Part shown: positions 4,524 to 9,726 of the stretch, piece by piece
How positions within the stretch are numbered: the first letter of the stretch is position 1
Layout of the letters: each line of letters opens with the position of its first letter
NCBI GenBank assembly: GCA_016203825.1
Contig: JACQMA010000157.1
Coordinates: forward strand, 1 to 9,726
Direction: 5' to 3'
DNA: 9,726 nt
DNA from: Deltaproteobacteria bacterium
GTDB taxonomy: Bacteria > UBA10199 > 2-02-FULL-44-16
Notes under the pieces: generated by a model
Told to the model about the DNA's origin: nothing
The model's input: the letters and a program-made list of their open reading frames with translations, nothing else
Databases searched by the model: none
Program-made: the position numbers and the translations under genes

Positions 4524-7394
4524 ATGGCGACGATAGACCCACGGACAGTTCGAACAGTTGAAGCACCGTCCTCCTCGTGGGAAGACTTGTGTTCCCCTCA
4601 TGGGACGTTCGATCCTGCGGCAGATGCATTTCTTTTTGATCGAGGTGAAGAGGCCCTCAACAGGGCGACACTTGAACGGGCAGCGCGTGATCTTGATCGT
4701 CTCGACCGTGGTCTTTCCAGAATGCAGCAGCGTCGCGAAGAGGCCAAGGGACGACTCGCACACCTCCAAGAGGCGAATACAACATCGGCGCTCTCAGACC
4801 CCCGTTTTTCTAGGAGGCTGCTTGAAGAGGGGGCCCAAGGTGAGATGTCGATTCGTCATGAAATCGAGTGGATGGATGCCGAACTCGCCGATCTCAAACA
4901 CGAGCGATTAGCGGTGGAAGACAAACAACAACGCGAACTTGATCGCGCCGCCGACGTGGTCCTTCGCGCTGCGCGATGTGATGTGAGCGCCCCAGAAGTT
5001 TCTCCCGAGGTCGCTTATGCCTTGGGGAGTTGGTATGCGCGATATGGTGATGGCGTGACGGCGAGTCGTTATCTCCAAGAAGGAGCCTTGATCGTTGAAG
5101 ATGGAGTGGCATCGCTCGATTGGGAACGACAGGCCTTGCTGGCAGCGCCCATCGGGAACGATCTTTTGCGCTCTGCTGACCTCGACGATCTCAATCTTCG
5201 CTTCGCGCGTTTGTCTTCTGTTCATCCTGAATTCAAGCGCGAACTCGAGGCGGACCTTGCACACATTCGTTTTCGCGTCGCAGCGAGCAGCATCACCGGA
5301 AAAGATTTTGAAGAGGGTGGCGATCCGCTTGCGCGGGATTATCAACGATTCGTGCATCAAGTGCAGTGGAGGCAACGGCGGATCGCTCCAACACAAGAAG
5401 GGCTTGTAGAAGCAAAGGCATGGATGGCGGGGTTCCTCACCGTTGCCCATCATCGTGCCCAGATGGGAATGATCTCCAATCGTGAGGGACGTCTCGATGG
5501 TCATCGTCGCGGCAATGAAACACTTCTCGCCTTGGCGGATGATCTGGCGTCGTCTTTTGTTGGGAAGATGGGATCCAATGCCGAAACCGAACAGTATGGT
5601 CCACGCTCTGAGCATCCCGGTGTCATCGATCTTTTTGAAGACCTCGCTCGACTCCATGGCGAAGTTGTCTTCACGACTGAACTGACGGCGAATCGTCCCG
5701 TGGATGCGGTGAAGGTCTTTGTTCGAGAACGGGAACGGTTTGCATCTTCGAGGTCGCTCGCTGCGTTTGAAAAGAGAATGACCACTGCCCTTCCTATGTT
5801 GGGAGATGGTAGGGGACGGTTCAAACCGGTCGATCACTTCAGCGCCGACGATCAACGAGCGGCGCGGCGTGCGTATGCCGATTTTGTTGGGTCATCACCA
5901 ATGGTCGTGAGTTGGGGATTGCCGATGGCGGGTTTTGTCGCCGGTGCAAAATTGGGAACGGTCGTTGGTGGTCCGTGGGGAGGTGTTCTTGGTGGTGGAG
6001 CTGGGGTTGTGGCGGGGCTTGGCGGGAGTTGGTTGTATGATGATGTGACTTCGAATGAGGAACAACTTCAGGCTTACCGCACGGGATACGCGCGACTTTC
6101 CTCCGATGATGCCGAACGAGTTTTTGATGCGATGCAGACCAATGCAACTCAGGCCTTCTTTTTCTCCGCTGGATTGGGTGGGTTGAGCCGTTGGTTAAGC
6201 GTGCCCGCAGCGGCACCCGTTGCTGCCGGTGTGCTTCAATCATCCGTCACGGTCGCAAAAAATATAGGACGACTCTACAATGATACCGTTTCTCGACCAT
6301 TGGTGTACAGCGCCTTGGGGACATTCGGTGCGATCGAATACTTTGCCCTCGATGACGACGGTTTTGGTTTTGATGGATTCACCTCTCCCTTTGGTCTCAT
6401 GAGTGCCGCCATCTTTTTGAACCGCGTGATTCCCCAACCCGTGTTTGGCATTCGTCCCGAAGGTCAGGATATGGGTTTTACCATCAGCACGGGGATCAAC
6501 GTGTGGAATCAGATGCAAACGGGGGCTTCTTTCAGGCATGTCGATTGGAATCGACCCTTCACAGCCGACTATGTGACATCTCTGCTCACACTCCATTATT
6601 TTATGTCTCAAAAATTTGGTGCCCAACATCTGGAGCGCTCGGCGCTTGGCCGTGCGACCCTTCGCGGAATTGATGCTGTTGATCGTCATGTTTTGGGAGG
6701 GAGTATGGCACGGTCGTCATGGCTCCGTCCCGTGGTGCGAATCCCAGGGGCAACACGAGGGATCGTCAATGGGGATCCGTTTCGACATCGAATGGCTATG
6801 AGGGGAAATCTTGCGCTGACCGCAAGAATGGTTCCTGTTGTGGTGGCGATCCCGTTTATTAAATCGGAGGCCCAAGGGGTGAATCCCTGGACGACTGCTG
6901 CGACACGTGGAGTGGGAAATGCTGTCTATAATGTGATGGTCACTCCCATCCAGTCCGTCATGGGTGACGACTCTGTCGCAGGTATGGTTGTTGCGACGGT
7001 CGGTCGAAACGCGATCAAAATGGCCCTTTCCTGGGAATCCAATCCCTTTACTGGTCAAAATCTTTATTTTCCCGATGTGTATGACGCCATGTCGACGGGA
7101 GTTGCACGCGGCGGTCTTGACGTGGACGCCTGCCGTGACCTTCACGATCGAATTGCCGCTGGCACGAGTACGCCGCGCATGTTGAGTTTTACCGAACGGT
7201 CATTCGACGATGAGAGCGTTCAAAACTTTGTGCGTTTTGCTCAAAGTCACGATGCACCATTTCGTGAGGTTTTAAGCCAATGCGCCGAAGATCTCGACTT
7301 AGCTGATCGCACGAGTGCCCTGATGTTGGCGGGTGCGGGAGATCAGAGGTTGCCCGCTGAGTTTCCCGCGGCGAGTGAGCCCGAAATACCATGA
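4524..7394 (+). CDS. giant protein of unknown function, paralogue B (coiled coils, TPR-like hairpin, glycine-rich hydrophobic core)
   Basis: This 956-aa protein has no recognised family and no signal peptide. Two highly charged probable coiled-coil stretches lie at about 45-85 and 105-150. A TPR-like hairpin follows at 167-190 (LGSWYARYGD). LAAFEKRMTTALPML at 412-426 matches LAAYERSMTARYPAL of paralogue A, and a glycine-rich hydrophobic hairpin follows at 461-504 (GGPWGGVLGGGAG inside). The following halves can also be aligned: FLNRVIPQPVF at 631-641, then TGASF.HVDWNRPFTADYV, against LARLGRPMIRF and AGASSSTDMNKNAVITAGV. An apolar stretch is seen near 767-779. Paralogue B is about 100 aa shorter and lacks the polyglycine run and the His-rich end. 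Its stop overlaps the start of the next gene by ATGA, so the two are probably co-transcribed and translationally coupled. The role is unknown; a membrane-active protein is one guess. Confidence 0.9.
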   Translation: MATIDPRTVRTVEAPSSSWEDLCSPHGTFDPAADAFLFDRGEEALNRATLERAARDLDRLDRGLSRMQQRREEAKGRLAHLQEANTTSALSDPRFSRRLLEEGAQGEMSIRHEIEWMDAELADLKHERLAVEDKQQRELDRAADVVLRAARCDVSAPEVSPEVAYALGSWYARYGDGVTASRYLQEGALIVEDGVASLDWERQALLAAPIGNDLLRSADLDDLNLRFARLSSVHPEFKRELEADLAHIRFRVAASSITGKDFEEGGDPLARDYQRFVHQVQWRQRRIAPTQEGLVEAKAWMAGFLTVAHHRAQMGMISNREGRLDGHRRGNETLLALADDLASSFVGKMGSNAETEQYGPRSEHPGVIDLFEDLARLHGEVVFTTELTANRPVDAVKVFVRERERFASSRSLAAFEKRMTTALPMLGDGRGRFKPVDHFSADDQRAARRAYADFVGSSPMVVSWGLPMAGFVAGAKLGTVVGGPWGGVLGGGAGVVAGLGGSWLYDDVTSNEEQLQAYRTGYARLSSDDAERVFDAMQTNATQAFFFSAGLGGLSRWLSVPAAAPVAAGVLQSSVTVAKNIGRLYNDTVSRPLVYSALGTFGAIEYFALDDDGFGFDGFTSPFGLMSAAIFLNRVIPQPVFGIRPEGQDMGFTISTGINVWNQMQTGASFRHVDWNRPFTADYVTSLLTLHYFMSQKFGAQHLERSALGRATLRGIDAVDRHVLGGSMARSSWLRPVVRIPGATRGIVNGDPFRHRMAMRGNLALTARMVPVVVAIPFIKSEAQGVNPWTTAATRGVGNAVYNVMVTPIQSVMGDDSVAGMVVATVGRNAIKMALSWESNPFTGQNLYFPDVYDAMSTGVARGGLDVDACRDLHDRIAAGTSTPRMLSFTERSFDDESVQNFVRFAQSHDAPFREVLSQCAEDLDLADRTSALMLAGAGDQRLPAEFPAASEPEIP

Positions 7395-8125
7395 TTACCA
7401 TCGTCGCTGCCCTCGCAGAGGAACTCACCTCCATTCGTAAACTCCTCGTCGTGGAGGAACAGTTATCGCAAGGGCCGCTTCAATTTCATCGTGGACAGAT
7501 TGGAAAGCGAGCCGTCCTGTTGGTTCAAACCGGCGTCGGTGCGACCGCTATGCAGCGGGCGATGACGGCGTGTTGGTCACACTTTACGCCTTCCGAAATC
7601 ATTCACATCGGCATGGCCGGGGGAGCCGATCCCGGGCTCGGTGTTGGGGATCTTGTGGTGGCAAATGCGGTGATCGATGCCATTTCAGATGCATCAAATG
7701 TTCCCAGTCCCGAGCTTCGCCGTCGCGCCATCGAACTTTGTCATCAGCACCATCTTCGAGTCCAAGAAGGCGGCGTGGTCACCTCAACAACGGTCGTCAC
7801 CGATCCGCACGAGAAGGCGTTTTTGGGAACGAAATATGGAGTGCACGCGATCGACATGGAAAGCTTTGCGCTCGCTCACGCCTGCGAGGAACAACGCATT
7901 CCCTATCTTGTCCTTCGTTCCATATTTGATCCCATCGATACACCTTTTCCATGTCTGGCCGATGTCCTCGATGAAGGTGGTTCCGTCGACATGCCAACGT
8001 TGATCGCACACCTTGCGCGGCATCCGCGCGATGTGATGGCCCTCCCGCGTCTCGCGTATGCCGCAACGAAAACACGAGAGTCACTGACGCGGTTTGTGAA
8101 GGCGTGGATGCTTAATGCCGCTTGA
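7391..8125 (+). CDS. nucleoside phosphorylase/hydrolase superfamily protein, HpnG-like
   Basis: A 244-aa cytoplasmic enzyme of the purine nucleoside phosphorylase / MTA-SAH nucleosidase fold. It shows the N-terminal strand with a conserved acid (AALAEE, 6-11), TGVG at 47-50, IGMAGGADPGLGVGDLVVAN at 73-92, AIDMESFALAHAC at 153-165 (Glu157 should bind the ribose hydroxyls), and RSIFD at 176-180 with Asp180 as the likely base-protonating acid. The DMES form and the C-terminal pattern (DEGGSVDMPTLIAHLARHP, then ALPRLA) recall HpnG, the phosphorylase acting on adenosylhopane, more than classical MTA/SAH nucleosidase. No other hopanoid gene is in the window, so the substrate is open; futalosine or MTA/SAH hydrolase are alternatives. 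The ATG lies in ATGA with the preceding stop and there is no good ribosome site, so translational coupling is likely. The 3' end overlaps the convergent hydrolase gene by 14 bp. Confidence 0.85.
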   Translation: MITIVAALAEELTSIRKLLVVEEQLSQGPLQFHRGQIGKRAVLLVQTGVGATAMQRAMTACWSHFTPSEIIHIGMAGGADPGLGVGDLVVANAVIDAISDASNVPSPELRRRAIELCHQHHLRVQEGGVVTSTTVVTDPHEKAFLGTKYGVHAIDMESFALAHACEEQRIPYLVLRSIFDPIDTPFPCLADVLDEGGSVDMPTLIAHLARHPRDVMALPRLAYAATKTRESLTRFVKAWMLNAA

Positions 8126-8840
8126 AAAATTGAATCACCGCTTTGGCCACAGCATCTTTTTCTGCATCGAGCGTGATCACGTGTTGTGAGTGTGTGAGTG
8201 TCGTGACGTCGACGGTTTCTGATCCAGCCAGTTTTTGAACCAGCGCGACATTGCGATACGGCGACACACGATCTTGAGTGGCGTGGACAAGAAGTAATGG
8301 ATTTTTCACGCGTGGCAATTCACGTCGAACAATACCTTGAAGTTCTGCCAACTGAAACGCGGCGCGAGAAGGAAATCGTGCAAACGAACTGTTTTGATAC
8401 ATACGTAAACCTTCGGGATCTCCGACGCTGTGTTTCCAATTTTTGGGAGTTGAGGCGATGAGGTGGTGGAGTGGTGTGAAACGAGCGAGGGGAATCAAAA
8501 AATTATTCCAACGACTCAGTGTGAGCGGGGTCGAAAGAAGGGCAAAGGCGCGGACCCCCCAACCTTCATCGGCCGCGAGCTTGATTCCCAAAAGTGCGCC
8601 CAACGAAAGACCGGCGTAATAGACGACATCGACATTGCGGCGAAGTTCGCGATACGCAACGCGAACGGTTTCATACCACTGCTGCCACGTTGAGTGGCCC
8701 ACATCATCGAGCGTGCCGTTGTGCCCGGCAAGAAGCGGCGTTGCCACGCGATACCCTTCCTTCAAAAGGGCGTCGGCCAGCGGGGCGACGGTCGCGGGAC
8801 TTGCTGTGAGACCATGAACGATGAGGCAACCTTTGGTCAT
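8112..8840 (-). CDS. serine alpha/beta-hydrolase, carboxylesterase / monoacylglycerol lipase type
   Basis: A 242-aa enzyme that probably cleaves esters of short acyl chains or monoacylglycerols. Counted from this start, it has the oxyanion-loop motif HGLTASPA at 9-16, a nucleophile elbow GLSLG with Ser79, LVHATQDRVSP with Asp190, and a final His220 in THSQHV, so the catalytic triad is complete. Length is usual for Est30-like esterases and no signal peptide is seen, so it is probably cytoplasmic. The frame stays open upstream across the prenyl synthase gene as far as 9713; that extension is an antisense shadow. The ATG at 8840 puts the first core strand right at the N-terminus, as in relatives. 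An in-frame ATG at 8870 adds ten residues (MNVESGKKTK). Neither has a clear ribosome site. It is divergent from the prenyl synthase gene and overlaps the end of the phosphorylase gene by 14 bp. Confidence 0.9.
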   Translation of the reverse strand: MTKGCLIVHGLTASPATVAPLADALLKEGYRVATPLLAGHNGTLDDVGHSTWQQWYETVRVAYRELRRNVDVVYYAGLSLGALLGIKLAADEGWGVRAFALLSTPLTLSRWNNFLIPLARFTPLHHLIASTPKNWKHSVGDPEGLRMYQNSSFARFPSRAAFQLAELQGIVRRELPRVKNPLLLVHATQDRVSPYRNVALVQKLAGSETVDVTTLTHSQHVITLDAEKDAVAKAVIQFFKRH

Positions 8841-8869
8841 TTTCGTTTTTTTACCACTCTCCACATTCA

Positions 8870-8899
8870 TTGACAAGCTGGGAGTCTCTTCGGTATTCC
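8870..8899 (+). promoter_or_regulatory. sigma70-type promoter of the prenyl synthase gene, likely leaderless
   Basis: An exact TTGACA at 8870-8875 is followed after 18 nt by TATTCC (8894-8899), a partial -10 with its first three bases matching. Transcription would be expected to start at about 8905-8907, that is at the ATG (8907). This fits the absence of any Shine-Dalgarno sequence before that ATG. The -35 box touches the alternative hydrolase start at 8870. Confidence 0.45.
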
Positions 8900-8906
8900 T
8901 TGGTAC

Positions 8907-9726
8907 ATGATTGAGCACATCTGTGTTTCCATCCAAGACGATCTGCGGCGAGTGGAAGAGGCCATCTCTTTTCACCTCAAATCGGATCTTTCGATGCTCA
9001 ATACTGTTACCGAATATGTGACGCGCAATGGCGGCAAACGCATCCGCCCAGCCCTTTTTCTTTTGAGTGCTCGTCTCGCTGGTGTCACCAACCCTGAAGT
9101 CGTGAAGGCTGCTGCAGGCTTCGAACTCATCCACACGGCGAGTCTCCTTCACGACGATGTGGTTGATGATGCCGCCGTTCGTCGTTCCAAACCGTCCGCG
9201 AAAGTAAAATGGGGAAATCAAGTGAGTGTCCTGGTCGGCGATTTTTTGTGGTCCAAAGGATGTTCTCTTTTTGTAGCCCAGCGCAGTCACGAGTTGATGA
9301 ATGCAATTGTCGAAGCGATTGCAGGTCTCACCGAAGGCGTGCTGCTCGAGATCAGTCGACAAAACGACATCACGATGGATGAGGATGTCTACATCAAGAT
9401 TATTCGTGGCAAGACGGCGGCACTTTTTGCCGCCTGCGGCGAAGGGGCTGGGGTGCTCGCCGGTGTGTCGGAACCGTTTGTCATGGCGCTGAAGCGGTAT
9501 GGTTTTGATTTTGGAGTTGCCTTTCAGTTGGCCGATGACGCCCTGGACTATGTTTCCGACGAAGCGCGTTTTGGGAAGACGACCGGGACAGATCTCCGAG
9601 AGGGGAAACTCACCTTCCCGCTCATTGCGGTCCTCAAGCATGCGACGCCCGAGGAAACGCGGCTTATTCGAGATGTCTTGATTTCCGACCATCTTACGGA
9701 CGCGCAATTTCATGATGTCTTAAATG
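8907..9726 (+). CDS. long-chain polyprenyl diphosphate synthase, N-terminal part (runs off right edge)
   Basis: A trans-isoprenyl diphosphate synthase that condenses isopentenyl diphosphate onto an allylic primer to give the C40-type tail of quinones or a similar lipid carrier. The visible 273 residues show GGKRIRP at 42-48, the first aspartate-rich motif LLHDDVVDD with Asp83/84/87, GKT at 168-170, and the second motif QLADDALDY with Asp210/211/214, followed by GKTTGTDLREGK at 223-234. The family is about 320-330 aa, so some 50 C-terminal residues are missing. Both DDxxD motifs are intact, so it is probably active. The neighbourhood of the first motif (HTASLLHDD) resembles octaprenyl and related long-chain synthases, but product length cannot be fixed from it. 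I chose the ATG at 8907 because the family's N-terminal helix starts directly after it. No ribosome site precedes it, matching the leaderless promoter just upstream. Confidence 0.93.
   Translation, partial: MIEHICVSIQDDLRRVEEAISFHLKSDLSMLNTVTEYVTRNGGKRIRPALFLLSARLAGVTNPEVVKAAAGFELIHTASLLHDDVVDDAAVRRSKPSAKVKWGNQVSVLVGDFLWSKGCSLFVAQRSHELMNAIVEAIAGLTEGVLLEISRQNDITMDEDVYIKIIRGKTAALFAACGEGAGVLAGVSEPFVMALKRYGFDFGVAFQLADDALDYVSDEARFGKTTGTDLREGKLTFPLIAVLKHATPEETRLIRDVLISDHLTDAQFHDVLN

Noticed and set aside
4906..5860. A 315-codon minus-strand frame inside the second giant gene
   Set aside because: It overlaps the coding frame that aligns with paralogue A. The antisense product has no recognisable motif.
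8871..9713. N-terminal extension of the hydrolase frame to 533 codons on the minus strand
   Set aside because: The extra part is antisense to the polyprenyl synthase gene, which has both DDxxD motifs. The hydrolase domain is complete from 8840, so the extension is an open frame by chance.

Overview
This 9.7 kb stretch of bacterial DNA has a G+C content a little over half. It carries five protein-coding genes of ordinary size or larger, plus two probable leader-peptide ORFs. Heme synthesis by the C5 route (HemL), a long-chain polyprenyl diphosphate synthase and an HpnG-like nucleoside phosphorylase/hydrolase fit a free-living bacterium, probably Gram-negative and perhaps from an uncultured deltaproteobacterial-type lineage. 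That placement is inference and is weakly supported. There is no tRNA, rRNA, CRISPR array, transposase or phage gene that I can see.

Layout. The left end (1-812, minus) is the N-terminal 270 residues of HemL, cut by the window edge. A 328-bp divergent intergenic region follows. Next come two very large plus-strand genes of unknown function (1141-4308, 1055 aa; 4524-7394, 956 aa). They are diverged tandem paralogues with the same order of parts: an acidic N-terminus, a coiled coil, one TPR-like hairpin, a conserved pre-core motif, a glycine-rich hydrophobic hairpin, and a long mixed C-terminal half. The second overlaps an HpnG-like phosphorylase gene (7391-8125) by ATGA. That gene converges on, and overlaps by 14 bp, a serine alpha/beta-hydrolase (8112-8840, minus). 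The hydrolase is divergent from a polyprenyl diphosphate synthase (8907 to the right edge), whose promoter geometry suggests a leaderless mRNA.

The most unusual part is the untranslated leaders of the two giant genes. Each has a long terminator-like hairpin (12-bp stem, 3-4 nt loop, T-tract) ending only 20-24 nt before the start codon. There is no room for a promoter between hairpin and start, so transcription must read through it. Each also has a second, separate terminator-like hairpin upstream, and a short ORF whose stop codon abuts or overlaps one of the hairpins. The short ORF of the second gene (12 codons) has an exact AGGAGG ribosome site 7 nt before its ATG. The hairpin sequences differ between the two genes while the layout is kept. 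This looks like leader-peptide-coupled transcription attenuation controlling a family of large, possibly membrane-inserting proteins.

The giant-protein family and its attenuator-like leaders are the best candidates for something undescribed. The function of the proteins cannot be read from the sequence alone.
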